Assembly (NCBI RefSeq): GCF_900116445.1
Contig: NZ_FPBH01000028.1
Coordinates: 62,001-126,000 of the forward strand
Reading direction: 5' to 3'
Length of the DNA stretch: 64,000 nucleotides
DNA from: Paraburkholderia aspalathi
GTDB taxonomy: Bacteria > Pseudomonadota > Gammaproteobacteria > Burkholderiales > Burkholderiaceae
Part shown: positions 34,278-43,094 of the stretch, one piece after another
Layout of the letters: each line of letters starts with the position of its first letter
How positions within the stretch are numbered: the stretch's first letter is position 1
Program-made: the position numbers and the translations under genes
Notes under the pieces: model-generated
What the model was told of the DNA's origin: nothing
The model's input: only the letters and a program-made list of their open reading frames with translations
Databases searched by the model: none

Positions 34278-36074
34278 TTACGCCGGCTGCGGCGCCGTAC
34301 CGGCACCCGTATCGGGCGACAGACGCGTCGCCAGTTGTGCGGCGTAGCGCTGTGCTGCGTCGCCAACGACGATGTGGAACGTGTCGGCCGAAACCCACGC
34401 CGTATCGAGCGTAGCAAGACGTTGACGATCAACCGCCGACGGATCACGAACCACGATCCGCAGACGCGTTGCCGCCACGGCATCCAGCGACACGACGTTG
34501 CCCGCGCCGCCGAACACGGCGAGCCAACGCAACGGATCCGGATCGAGCGGACCGCCCTGAGCACCGCTTGCGGTCGCCACGGGAGCCACAGGAGCCACAG
34601 GAGCCGCAGCGACAGCAGGCGCAGCAGCAGCCACCGGCTTCACGGCATCGCCACCGCCTTGTGCGATCACAGTGCGAATTTCATCAGCGATGATGTCCGC
34701 TTCCGGTCCAATAATCACCTGCACGTTGGTCGAACCGCGTTTGAGGACACCACGCGCGCCGATCGTCTTCAGTTCGCTTTCCGAAACCTTGTTGGCATCC
34801 ACCACCGACAGACGCAATCGCGTCGTACAAGCATCCACCACCGACAGGTTCGACGCGCCACCCAGCGCGGCGATATAACGCCGTGCGCGCGGCACGGCGG
34901 CACCCGCCACCGGCGACACGAAACCGCCAGCCGCAAACGACTCGATCTGTTCTTCTTCGGCAGCAGGTTCACGACCCGGCGTTGCCATGTTGAACTTGCG
35001 GATAAAGAAGCGGAACAGTCCGTAATACACGACCATGTACACGAGGCCGATCGGAATCGCCCACCAGCCCTTGGTCGACAGGCCGTAGTTCAGCACGTAG
35101 TCGATAAAGCCAGCCGAGAAGGTAAAGCCGAGATGAATCCCGAGCGCCGAGCAGATCGCCAGCGACAAGCCCGTCAGCACCGCATGGATGGCATACAGCA
35201 CCGGCGCGAGGAACATGAAGCTGAATTCGATCGGCTCAGTCACGCCCGTCAGGAACGAGGTAAGCGCCATCGAAGCCAGCAAGCCGAACACCATCGCGCG
35301 ACGTTCTTTCGGTGCCTCGTGATACATCGCGAGACACGCGGCCGGCAGGCCAAACATCATGACCGGGAAGAAACCCGTCATGAACGTGCCCGCAGTCGGA
35401 TCGCCCGCGAAGAAGCGATGCAGGTCGCCAGTCACCGGCGCGCCGCCGGGCGGCGTGAAGGTACCGAACACGAACCACGTCAGCGAATTGAGAATGTGAT
35501 GCAGCCCCGTGACGAGCAGCAAGCGGTTCAGCACGCCGAACACGAACGCGCCGAGCGCACCCGCGGTGGTCAGCCAATGGCCGGCCGTATCGATGACGCC
35601 TTGCACCGGCTGCCATACGTAGCCGAACACAATGCCTATCACCAGACAGACCACGCCGGTGACAATCGGCACGAAGCGTTTCCCTCCGAAGAATGCGAGG
35701 TAGTCTGGCAGCTTGATATCTTTGTACTTGTTGTACAGCAAGCCCGCGACGATACCCGCCACGATCCCGGACAACACGCCCATGTTGAGCTTGTCGTTGA
35801 TGTCCTTCATCACCGCGATTTCGACCAGATAGCCGATCGCACCCGCGAGACCCGCCACGCCGTTATTGTCTTTCGCGAAGCCAACCGCCACGCCGATTGC
35901 GAACAGCAACGGCAGGTTGTCGAAGATCGCGCCGCCGGCGTCGGCGATCATCTTGATGTTGAACACATCGGGTTGGCCCAATCGCAGCAGCAGGCCGGCA
36001 ACCGGCAGCACTGCTATCGGCAGCATCAGCGCGCGTCCCAGGCGCTGAATCTTCAGAAACGGATTCCCATCCAT
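34278..36074 (-). CDS. nagE: PTS N-acetylglucosamine transporter NagE (IIC-IIB plus degenerate IIB)
   Basis: Imports and phosphorylates GlcNAc. Of 598 residues, about 1-360 form the IIC channel (ten hydrophobic segments and the GVTEPIEFSFMF signature near 277-289). A IIB domain at about 396-475 holds the phosphorylatable Cys416 in VDACTTRLRL. An Ala/Pro linker (476-508) leads to a second IIB-like domain (about 512-585) where the matching site reads DAVAATRLR and lacks the Cys. IIA, HPr and EI are supplied by the neighbouring nagF. The ATG has a GGAGG site. Confidence 0.93.
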   Translation of the reverse strand: MDGNPFLKIQRLGRALMLPIAVLPVAGLLLRLGQPDVFNIKMIADAGGAIFDNLPLLFAIGVAVGFAKDNNGVAGLAGAIGYLVEIAVMKDINDKLNMGVLSGIVAGIVAGLLYNKYKDIKLPDYLAFFGGKRFVPIVTGVVCLVIGIVFGYVWQPVQGVIDTAGHWLTTAGALGAFVFGVLNRLLLVTGLHHILNSLTWFVFGTFTPPGGAPVTGDLHRFFAGDPTAGTFMTGFFPVMMFGLPAACLAMYHEAPKERRAMVFGLLASMALTSFLTGVTEPIEFSFMFLAPVLYAIHAVLTGLSLAICSALGIHLGFTFSAGFIDYVLNYGLSTKGWWAIPIGLVYMVVYYGLFRFFIRKFNMATPGREPAAEEEQIESFAAGGFVSPVAGAAVPRARRYIAALGGASNLSVVDACTTRLRLSVVDANKVSESELKTIGARGVLKRGSTNVQVIIGPEADIIADEIRTVIAQGGGDAVKPVAAAAPAVAAAPVAPVAPVATASGAQGGPLDPDPLRWLAVFGGAGNVVSLDAVAATRLRIVVRDPSAVDRQRLATLDTAWVSADTFHIVVGDAAQRYAAQLATRLSPDTGAGTAPQPA

Positions 36075-36169
36075 TGACACCTCCAATCCTTGTCTCGTTG
36101 TCGACAGTCGTCGTTGAGTTCTAGCTTTACGTGGTTACTGAGCGAAGCTGGTTGCGGACTGTGTGGGGT

Positions 36170-38734
36170 TCAGTCCAAAGGCCAGGTTTCGCGGCTTACT
36201 GCTCTTACCGCCTGCGCCGATTCGAGCGCCAGGACATCCTGGGCACGTTGACGGCACAGCTGATAATCGAGGTTGCGCACCCGCGCCTTGATGCCCGGCA
36301 CCGACACCGGATCCACCGAAAGTTCGGTCACGCCGAGGCCGACGAGGAGCGGCATGGCCAGCGGATCGCCCGCCAGTGCGCCGCATACGCCTACCCATTT
36401 GCCATGCTTGTTCGCGCCCTGCACGGTTGCTGCGATCAGGCGCAGCACCGCAGGATGCAAGCCGTCCGCTTGCGCTGCGAGATCGGCCTGGCAACGGTCC
36501 ATGGCGAGCGTGTATTGCGTCAGATCGTTGGTGCCGATCGAGAGGAAATCCGCGTGTTGCGACAGTTGATCGGCGAGCAACGCGGCCGACGGTACTTCGA
36601 TCATCACGCCGACTTCGATCGGTTCGGTACGGCCCGATTCACGAGCGAATTCGTCGATGCGTTTGCGGATGCGGATCAACTCGCCGACATCCGTCACCAT
36701 CGGCAACAGGATGCGTACGGCGCCGAGCGGTTGCACCGCGAGCAGGCCGCGCAACTGATCGTCGAGCAGATCCGGACGGACTTGTGCGAGGCGGATGCCG
36801 CGCAGGCCGAGCGCCGGATTCGGTTCGGGCGGCAGCGTCAGGTAATCGACTTCCTTGTCCGCGCCGACGTCCAGCGTGCGAATGATCGCGGTGCGGCCGC
36901 TCAGCGCCTCGACGATGGCCTGATAGCTCTGGCGATGTTCGTCGACGGTCGGCGCCGAGGCGCGGTGAATGAACAGCAGTTCGGTGCGCAGCAGGCCGAC
37001 GGAATCGGCACCGTTGTCGACGGCGGTTTTCGCGTCGTCGAGCGTGGCGATGTTCGCGGCGACTTCGATCGCACGGCCATCGGACGTCACGGCTGCCTGT
37101 TGCGACGTACGGCGATTCGCTTCGCGCACACCGGCGAGGCGGCTGCGCTCAAGACGCGCGCGTTCGACGTCGAGCTCAGTCGGCGCGAATTCGAGGCGGC
37201 CGGTGGTGGCGTTCACCACAACCTGCGTACCTTCAGGGATCGCGTGCAATGCATCGCCGACTGCCACCAACGCCGGAATGCCGGCCTGACGCGCAAGAAT
37301 CGCCGCGTGCGAAGTGGCGCCGCCACGCGACATTACCAGCGCGGTGACGCGCGTGCGATCCAGCGAGGACAGATCCGACGGCGTGAACTCCTCTGCCGCC
37401 AGCACGGCTTCTTCCGGCAGCGTGCGTGCCGCGGCGTTCGTATAGCCGAGCGCACGCAACACACGCTTTTCAATGTCGCGCAGATCGGCGGCACGTTCCG
37501 CGAGCAACGCGTCTTCGATATTGGTCAGGATGGCGATCTGTGCGCGGATCGCTTCGCGCCATGCAAAGCCCGCGCTCTTGCCAAGGCTGATCAGATCGCG
37601 CGCGGCATCGACCAGCGTGGGATCTTCGAGCAACACACGGTGGACCGCGAAAATACCCGCCTCGCCCACCGCACCGCGTTGCGACGCATCGCGCACTGTA
37701 GTACCGAGATCTGCATCGACGGTGGCAATCGCCTTGTCGAGCAGCCGGCTCTCTGCCGCCGACGTGCCGTTCGCCTTTTCCGGCGGATCAATATCCGCAT
37801 CGTCCCAACGCACCAGCTTGCCGACCGCGACGCCCGGCGACGCGCACACACCCGCGAGCGTATTCGGCGCGAGCGTTTCGCCCGCAGCTCGCGCAACCGT
37901 TTGCGGCGCTGGCGAACTTTGTCGCGCCGGCTTCTCTTCGACTTCACCGTGCGCTTCACGCGTCAATTCGTGTGCAATCGCTTCGATCGCAGCTTGAGCT
38001 TGCGGACCAACGCCGAGCAACTCGACAGTCGCACCTTCGCCAGCGCCAAGGCCGAGCAAACCGACCACGCTCTCGATCGCCGCCTTGCGCCCTTCGTAAC
38101 GTACTTCGACACGCGCATCGAAACCACGTGCCGCTTCACGAGCGCGCGCTGCCGGCCGCGCATGCAGACCGCCCGCGTGGATCAGCGTAACTTGCTGACG
38201 CGCTTCTTCGGTCACGTTGGTGGCGCTCGCCTGGCGCGATGCGTCTGCCGCTTCGCCGCTGCGAGCGCGCAGCACCAGCAACGGCGTTTCGCCTGCCTTC
38301 AGCATACCGTTCTGCACACGCTCGACAATCTCAAACGCATCCGAATTGGCAATCGCGATCACCGAGACGAGACTCGGCGCATTCAGCGCGACCTGGTCCT
38401 GATCGAATTCGATCAGAATGTCGCCGGTACGCACATGGGCGCCTTGCGCGACCATCGGCGCAAAGCCCTTGCCATTCAGTTCGACCGTATCGATGCCGAT
38501 GTGCAACAGAATCTCGACGCCTTCGGCCGTCGCAAGCGTGACTGCGTGACCGGTGCGGGCGAGATGGGTGATGGTGCCGTCGCACGGCGCGACGAGTCGC
38601 CCCTCGAGCGGATCGATGCCGATGCCGTCGCCGAACATGCCGCCCGAAAACACAGGGTCGGGCACGTTCGCCAGCGGCACGACCGGACCGGTCATCGGCG
38701 CGAGCAAAACAATATGGCCTTCAGAATGGCTCAT
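36170..38734 (-). CDS. nagF: Multiphosphoryl transfer protein NagF (EIIA-HPr-EI fusion)
   Basis: An 854-residue PTS phosphorelay in one chain. EIIA-Glc-type domain about 1-155 with His63 and the active His78 in EILLHIGIDTVEL; HPr about 180-265 with His191 in GGLHARPAA; enzyme I about 290-850 with His476 in SRGGATSHAAIL and a PEP-binding C-terminal barrel (GTNDLTQYTLAMDR, CGALAGDP). It passes phosphate from PEP to NagE. The gene order matches Pseudomonas aeruginosa PA3757-PA3761. The ATG is preceded by AGGAG. The gap to nagE is 95 bases. Confidence 0.95.
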   Translation of the reverse strand: MSHSEGHIVLLAPMTGPVVPLANVPDPVFSGGMFGDGIGIDPLEGRLVAPCDGTITHLARTGHAVTLATAEGVEILLHIGIDTVELNGKGFAPMVAQGAHVRTGDILIEFDQDQVALNAPSLVSVIAIANSDAFEIVERVQNGMLKAGETPLLVLRARSGEAADASRQASATNVTEEARQQVTLIHAGGLHARPAARAREAARGFDARVEVRYEGRKAAIESVVGLLGLGAGEGATVELLGVGPQAQAAIEAIAHELTREAHGEVEEKPARQSSPAPQTVARAAGETLAPNTLAGVCASPGVAVGKLVRWDDADIDPPEKANGTSAAESRLLDKAIATVDADLGTTVRDASQRGAVGEAGIFAVHRVLLEDPTLVDAARDLISLGKSAGFAWREAIRAQIAILTNIEDALLAERAADLRDIEKRVLRALGYTNAAARTLPEEAVLAAEEFTPSDLSSLDRTRVTALVMSRGGATSHAAILARQAGIPALVAVGDALHAIPEGTQVVVNATTGRLEFAPTELDVERARLERSRLAGVREANRRTSQQAAVTSDGRAIEVAANIATLDDAKTAVDNGADSVGLLRTELLFIHRASAPTVDEHRQSYQAIVEALSGRTAIIRTLDVGADKEVDYLTLPPEPNPALGLRGIRLAQVRPDLLDDQLRGLLAVQPLGAVRILLPMVTDVGELIRIRKRIDEFARESGRTEPIEVGVMIEVPSAALLADQLSQHADFLSIGTNDLTQYTLAMDRCQADLAAQADGLHPAVLRLIAATVQGANKHGKWVGVCGALAGDPLAMPLLVGLGVTELSVDPVSVPGIKARVRNLDYQLCRQRAQDVLALESAQAVRAVSRETWPLD

Positions 38735-38772
38735 CAAGCGGGACTCCTCGACACGTCGCATCTGATTTCTCG

Positions 38773-39780
38773 TCAGTGAGTTTCGGTGACTTTGTTGAGA
38801 TGGCGTGGCGCGTCAGGATTGCGCCCGCGAGCGGCGGCAAGGCCGGCAGCCATCACATAAAAGGACAGGATTGCGGCGATCGGATCGAGCGCCGCATGAG
38901 CGGTGGTGGCGAGCGGCAGGGTCGCTTCCGGCACGTCGGCCGGCGCGGCGAGCAGCACGCGGGCGCCGCGCGCCTGCATGTCGCGCGCGAGTTGCAGCAA
39001 GCCGGCTTGTTCGGGACCACGCGGTGCGAAGACCAGCAGCGGGTAGTCGCGGTCGATCAACTCCATTGGACCGTGCCGCACTTCCGCGCTCGAAAACGCT
39101 TCGGCCTGAATGCCGGAGGTCTCTTTCAATTTGAGTGCAGCTTCCTGCGCGATCGCAAGGCCCAGACCGCGGCCAATCACGATCATGCGTTCGACGCCAC
39201 GCAGTTCATCCACAGCCTTCGACCAATCAAGCTTGCCGGCGGCTTGCAACGCGTCAGGTAGCGTATTTAACGCGCCGAGCAACGCTTCGTCTTTCTGCCA
39301 GTGAGCGACCAGTTGCGCGGAGATCGACAGCATGGCGATGTAGCTCTTGGTCGCCGCGACGCTCAATTCCGGACCGGCCACGAGCGGCAGATGAAATTCG
39401 CAAGCGTCCGCCAGCGGCGAGCTCGGCGCATTCACTGCGGCCACCGTCAACGCGCCGGCCTTGCGCAACGCTTCCATCGTGCCGACGAGGTCAGGGCTCT
39501 TGCCCGACTGCGAGAACGCCAGCGCGAGTTGATCGCGCACTTGCAGCGGCGCTTGCTGGAGCGTCGCGACCGACATCGGCAGCGAGGCAACCGGTACACC
39601 GAGGCGGCTCATCGTCAGGCTCGCGAAGTAGCTCGCCGCATGGTCCGAGCTGCCGCGCGCGACTGTCAGCGCAACGTGGCGCGGTTGCTGGGCGAGCTTC
39701 GCCGCCAAAGCTTCCACGCGCGACGTATCCCTGAGCTGCGCGGCAACCGTTTCAGCGGACGCCTGCGCCTCTTTAAGCAT
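38773..39780 (-). CDS. nagB: Glucosamine-6-phosphate deaminase, SIS type (NagB-II)
   Basis: Converts GlcN-6-P to fructose 6-phosphate and ammonia with a SIS fold unrelated to classic NagB. The 335-residue protein has two SIS domains: RGSSDHAASY and SQSGKSPD in the first, GRGLGLAIAQEAALKLKET and SAEVRHGPMELI in the second, as in the isomerase half of GlmS. The ATG overlaps the nagA stop by eight bases; a TTG nine bases upstream has better Shine-Dalgarno spacing and is a real alternative start. Confidence 0.92.
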   Translation of the reverse strand: MLKEAQASAETVAAQLRDTSRVEALAAKLAQQPRHVALTVARGSSDHAASYFASLTMSRLGVPVASLPMSVATLQQAPLQVRDQLALAFSQSGKSPDLVGTMEALRKAGALTVAAVNAPSSPLADACEFHLPLVAGPELSVAATKSYIAMLSISAQLVAHWQKDEALLGALNTLPDALQAAGKLDWSKAVDELRGVERMIVIGRGLGLAIAQEAALKLKETSGIQAEAFSSAEVRHGPMELIDRDYPLLVFAPRGPEQAGLLQLARDMQARGARVLLAAPADVPEATLPLATTAHAALDPIAAILSFYVMAAGLAAARGRNPDAPRHLNKVTETH

Positions 39781-40876
39781 ATTCGACAATTGATTCTCCT
39801 TCGACGTAAGTCGCGGTCAACGCCAGTTCACGATCGAACACGACCACATCGGCCCACGCACCGCGCGCGATGCGGCCGCGGTCTTCGATACCGAGGTAGT
39901 CGGCGGCATAGCGCGACAAACGGTTTGAAACATCGGCGATCGGCAAGCCGATCGATACGAGATTGCGCAGCGCCTGATCCATCGTCAGCGTGCTGCCGGC
40001 GAGCGTGCCGTCGGCGAGACGCACGCCGCCGAGGCACTTCGTCACATGCTGGCTGCCGAGGCGGTATTCGCCGTCGGGCATGCCGGTCGCCGAAGTGCTG
40101 TCCGTCACAACGTAAAGACGCGGAATCGCGCGCAAGGCGGCGCGGATCGCGCCCGGGTGGACGTGCAGCAAGTCGGGAATGATTTCGGCGAATTCGGCGT
40201 GCGCGAGTGCGGCGCCGACGAGGCCGGGATTGCGGTGATGCAGAGGCGACATCGCGTTGAACAGATGCGTGAAGCCGCAGGCGCCGTGCTTGAGTGCGGC
40301 GACGGCGTCGTCGTAGGTGCCGAGCGAATGGCCGAGCTGCACGCGTACGCCGCGCGCCGCCATCTCGGAGATGATCTCCATGTGGCCGGCGATTTCCGGC
40401 GCCAGTGTGACCACGCGAATCGGCGCGATCGACAGATACTTCAGCACTTCGTCCATCACGGCCGATACGGCCGCGTCTGGTTGCGCGCCGAGCTTGCCGG
40501 GGTTGATGTACGGACCTTCCAGATGCACGCCAAGCACACGCGACCCGCCTGGCGTGCGAATGCGCGCGTTGTTGCCCAGACCCGCGACGACATTCATCAG
40601 CTCGTCGCGCGGCGCGGTCATCGTGGTGGCGAGCAGGCTGGTCGTACCGTGACGCGCATGGGTGCGGCTGATCGTCTCGATCGCGTCGCCGCCTTCCATC
40701 ACGTCGGAGCCGCCGCCGCCATGCACGTGCAGATCGATGAAGCCGGGCAGGATGTACGGCGCGTCATTCTTCGCCGGATCGACGCGTTCGCCGGTCAGTG
40801 CCGTGATGCGGCCGTTTTCGTATTCGAGCGTGCCGTGAATCCACCCATCGGTGGTGAGTATGTTTCCGGTCAGCAT
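39773..40876 (-). CDS. nagA: N-acetylglucosamine-6-phosphate deacetylase NagA
   Basis: Removes acetate from GlcNAc-6-P. The 367-residue amidohydrolase has the metal-binding GFIDLHVHGGGG, substrate loop HLEGPYINPGKLGAQ, GHSLGTYDDA with HLFNAMSPLHHRNPG, and the catalytic Asp in YVVTDSTSA. The start is the ATG before LTGNILTTDGW; an in-frame extension of 20 residues is not conserved. It lies 88 bases after the regulator gene and overlaps nagB. Confidence 0.95.
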   Translation of the reverse strand: MLTGNILTTDGWIHGTLEYENGRITALTGERVDPAKNDAPYILPGFIDLHVHGGGGSDVMEGGDAIETISRTHARHGTTSLLATTMTAPRDELMNVVAGLGNNARIRTPGGSRVLGVHLEGPYINPGKLGAQPDAAVSAVMDEVLKYLSIAPIRVVTLAPEIAGHMEIISEMAARGVRVQLGHSLGTYDDAVAALKHGACGFTHLFNAMSPLHHRNPGLVGAALAHAEFAEIIPDLLHVHPGAIRAALRAIPRLYVVTDSTSATGMPDGEYRLGSQHVTKCLGGVRLADGTLAGSTLTMDQALRNLVSIGLPIADVSNRLSRYAADYLGIEDRGRIARGAWADVVVFDRELALTATYVEGESIVEYA

Positions 40877-40964
40877 GAGTCTCTCTGGTGAGGCGTAATG
40901 CGGGGTGTGACTGAATTGCGTTCGGCTGTGCCGCACTTGACGGCGGCCCGCTCAGGCGCGCCAA

Positions 40965-41699
40965 TCAGGTGCGCAATTCAGCGACAAAGTCGTAGTAATC
41001 GTCGCGGCAATACGTGTCGGTCAGTTCGATCGCACGCTGGTCCGCGCTATACCCGATACGGGTAATGACCAGCAGCGCTGAGCGCGGTTCGATATCCATC
41101 AACGAGGCGATTTCGCTCGAAGCATTGACCGCGCGAAAGTGCTGCAAGGCGCGCACGACGGCAGCGCCACGTTGTTCGAGATAGCTATAAAGCGACACGC
41201 CGATGGCCAGCGGATCAGGCACGATCGCCGCGGGCAGCGCCGAATGCTCGACCGCCATCACGATGCCATCCGCGCGCCGCAGACGCCGCAGGCTCGTCAC
41301 CGCCGCACCGGGCGACAGGCCGAGGTGCACCAGCTCATCACGGTTGGCGGCGCGGATATCGCGCTCGAGCCACACCGAATCCGGCCGGAACCCGCGTTGC
41401 TGCATCTTCTTCGTGAAACCGGTGAGCCGCGACAGCGGATCTTCGACGCGCGGCGTGATGAAGCTCCCTGCGCCACGCGCCCGCCGGATCAAGCCTTGTT
41501 CGACCAGAAGCTCGATCGCCTTGCGCGCGGTGATGCGCGACACGCCGATCGCATCCGAAAGCGTGCGCTCCGAAGGCAGCGCTTCACCCGCCGACCACAC
41601 GCCGCAGTGGATCGCCGTCGCCAGATTGCGCGCGAGCTGCAGATAGAGCGGCGTGACGTTGCGAGCGTCAGGCATCAGTGCGGACCAGCGAGTTTCCAT
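40965..41699 (-). CDS. nagQ: GntR/HutC-family regulator of the nag operon (NagQ/NagR-like)
   Basis: A 244-residue repressor with an N-terminal winged helix (LPSERTLSDAIGVSRITARKAIELL) and a C-terminal UTRA effector domain (about 95-240), which in relatives senses GlcN-6-P or GlcNAc-6-P. It is the first gene of the nag operon, so it is probably autoregulated through the palindrome overlapping its promoter. The ATG is preceded by GGAG. Confidence 0.9.
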   Translation of the reverse strand: METRWSALMPDARNVTPLYLQLARNLATAIHCGVWSAGEALPSERTLSDAIGVSRITARKAIELLVEQGLIRRARGAGSFITPRVEDPLSRLTGFTKKMQQRGFRPDSVWLERDIRAANRDELVHLGLSPGAAVTSLRRLRRADGIVMAVEHSALPAAIVPDPLAIGVSLYSYLEQRGAAVVRALQHFRAVNASSEIASLMDIEPRSALLVITRIGYSADQRAIELTDTYCRDDYYDFVAELRT

Positions 41700-41749
41700 G
41701 GGGCTCCGGCGGTCGTCTAAAAGAATGCGGCCTACGAAAATGAGAGCCC

Positions 41750-41786
41750 ATTATATAACCAACATAATACCAGTCAATCAACTGGT
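41750..41786 (-). promoter_or_regulatory. nag operon promoter with overlapping palindromic operator
   Basis: On the minus strand: -35 TTGACT (41777-41772), 16-base spacer, perfect -10 TATAAT (41755-41750). The perfect inverted repeat ACCAGT-N6-ACTGGT (41769-41786) covers the -35. This is the expected geometry for repression by the adjacent GntR-family protein. Confidence 0.75.
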
Positions 41787-42073
41787 CCCATGCTGGCATG
41801 AACTGGCGGAAAGCCTTGCTGGATAAGCGTCAGCGGGTGATTTGAGCGCCCCGGAGAGCGGTTTACATGGATCGGGATTTACCCGTATTCGGGATGCCGG
41901 ACGGCATCCAGGTGGTTCATAGTGGTTCTCTTCCCGGCCGGATAGACGCCCAAAAATCCATACCTTTCTGATACCACTTAGGGCCGCTCCGTGGCCGCGC
42001 GGCTTTTTTAATGGGTTCCGTTCCAATATAGTGATGCGTAGCTAGCCAAAAAAATTCCCCCGGGGAGCAGCAT
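41787..42073 (+). other. Structured intergenic stretch with orphan terminator, upstream of MarR-GNAT gene
   Basis: Beyond the nag promoter this region shows CGGG/CCCG (41873-41885), GGATGCC/GGCATCC (41892-41898/41903-41909) and a plus-strand terminator-like GCCGC/GCGGC (41983-41987/41999-42003) followed by six T (42004-42009). No plus-strand gene precedes it. It may encode a small RNA or an attenuated leader of the downstream regulator. TATAGT at 42027-42032 may be the -10 of that gene. Confidence 0.4.
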
Positions 42074-43000
42074 TTGACAGATTCCGAGGCGCTGCGGCGC
42101 GCTCAGGCCGTCCGCCATTTCAACCGCTTCTATACCCAGCTCATCGGCGCTCTGCACGAGCATCTGGCAAAGAGCGCCTTCTCGCTGACGGAAGTACGCG
42201 TTCTACACGAACTGTCCCGCGGACGCGCGCAGACAGCCTCGGTGCTCGGGCGCAATCTCGGCCTCGATAGCGGCTACCTCAGCCGCCTTCTGACCAGTTT
42301 CGAACGACGCAACCTGATTACGCGGCGCCCGTCCGACACGGACGCGCGCCAATCGTTGATCGCCCTCACCGACAACGGCCACGCGGCCTACGCGCCGCTC
42401 GATACGGCGGCGATCGACGAAGTAACGGCGCTGCTGAACGGTCTCACCGCGCTTTCCCAGGAACATCTGATCGCCGCGATGAAGGTGATCGAGCGCCTGC
42501 TCGATAGCAAGCCGCAGCATGAACTCGTGACCCTTCGGCAGCCACGCGCCGGCGAGTGCGGCTGGCTCGTGCATCGGCAGGCGCAGTGGTTCGCTGCGCA
42601 ATACGGCTGGGATCAGTCGTTCGAAGGGCTGCTCGCGCGCGTCGTCGCCGATTACTCGCAGCGCAACGATCCCGTGCGCGAGATGTGCTGGGTTGCCGAT
42701 CAGGACGGCATGGTGGTCGGCTCGGTGTGCATCGTCGGAATCTCGACGACCGTGGCGGGCGCGCGGCTCTTGTGGGTCGAGCCGGACGTGCAGCGTCTTG
42801 GCATCGGCACGCAATTGATGAACGAATGCGTGCGCTTCGCGCGACGCGCAGGGTACACAAAACTCACACTGACCACGGCCAGCACGCTCAATGAGCCGCG
42901 CCGGCTATGCGAGCGCGCCGGCTTCCAGCTCGTCTGCACGACGGAGGAACGGCGCTTCGGCAAGGATCTGATGATCGAACGGTGGGAGTTGGAGTTGTAG
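42074..43000 (+). CDS. MarR-family regulator fused to GNAT acetyltransferase
   Basis: A 308-residue two-domain protein. Residues about 1-145 are a MarR winged helix (LTEVRVLHELSRGRAQTASVLGRNLGLDSGYLSRLL, with the wing RRPSDTDARQ). Residues about 155-308 are a GNAT fold with the acetyl-CoA loop VEPDVQRLGIGTQLMNECVRFA. The start is TTG at 42074, six bases after GGGGAG, and no upstream ATG exists. The ligand and acetyl acceptor are unknown. Such fusions recur in proteobacteria, so this is not an assembly artefact. Confidence 0.9.
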   Translation: MTDSEALRRAQAVRHFNRFYTQLIGALHEHLAKSAFSLTEVRVLHELSRGRAQTASVLGRNLGLDSGYLSRLLTSFERRNLITRRPSDTDARQSLIALTDNGHAAYAPLDTAAIDEVTALLNGLTALSQEHLIAAMKVIERLLDSKPQHELVTLRQPRAGECGWLVHRQAQWFAAQYGWDQSFEGLLARVVADYSQRNDPVREMCWVADQDGMVVGSVCIVGISTTVAGARLLWVEPDVQRLGIGTQLMNECVRFARRAGYTKLTLTTASTLNEPRRLCERAGFQLVCTTEERRFGKDLMIERWELEL

Positions 43001-43030
43001 TCCTGCCAACGAATGCGCGACGCACGGACA

Positions 43031-43066
43031 AAAAAAACGCCACGGTTTGTCACCGTGGCGTTTTTG
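43031..43066. terminator. Bidirectional terminator after MarR-GNAT gene
   Basis: AACGCCACGG, loop TTTGTCA, CCGTGGCG followed by TTTTT (43061-43065). The A-run on the left lets it also serve metQ, which ends at 43095 on the minus strand. Confidence 0.9.
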
Positions 43067-43094
43067 CTTTGCGAAGCAGGTTGACGGGTGTCGC

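Noticed and set aside
34215..36077. A 620-residue open frame opposite nagE
   Set aside because: Antisense shadow. The low-complexity His/Arg/Gln-rich translation has no recognisable fold, and nagE on the other strand is unambiguous.
36131..38779. An 882-residue open frame on the plus strand opposite nagF
   Set aside because: It is the antisense shadow of the EIIA-HPr-EI gene. GC-rich codon use leaves few stops on the opposite strand. The translation is Arg/His/Asp-rich with no domain and no ribosome site, while the minus strand has every PTS motif.
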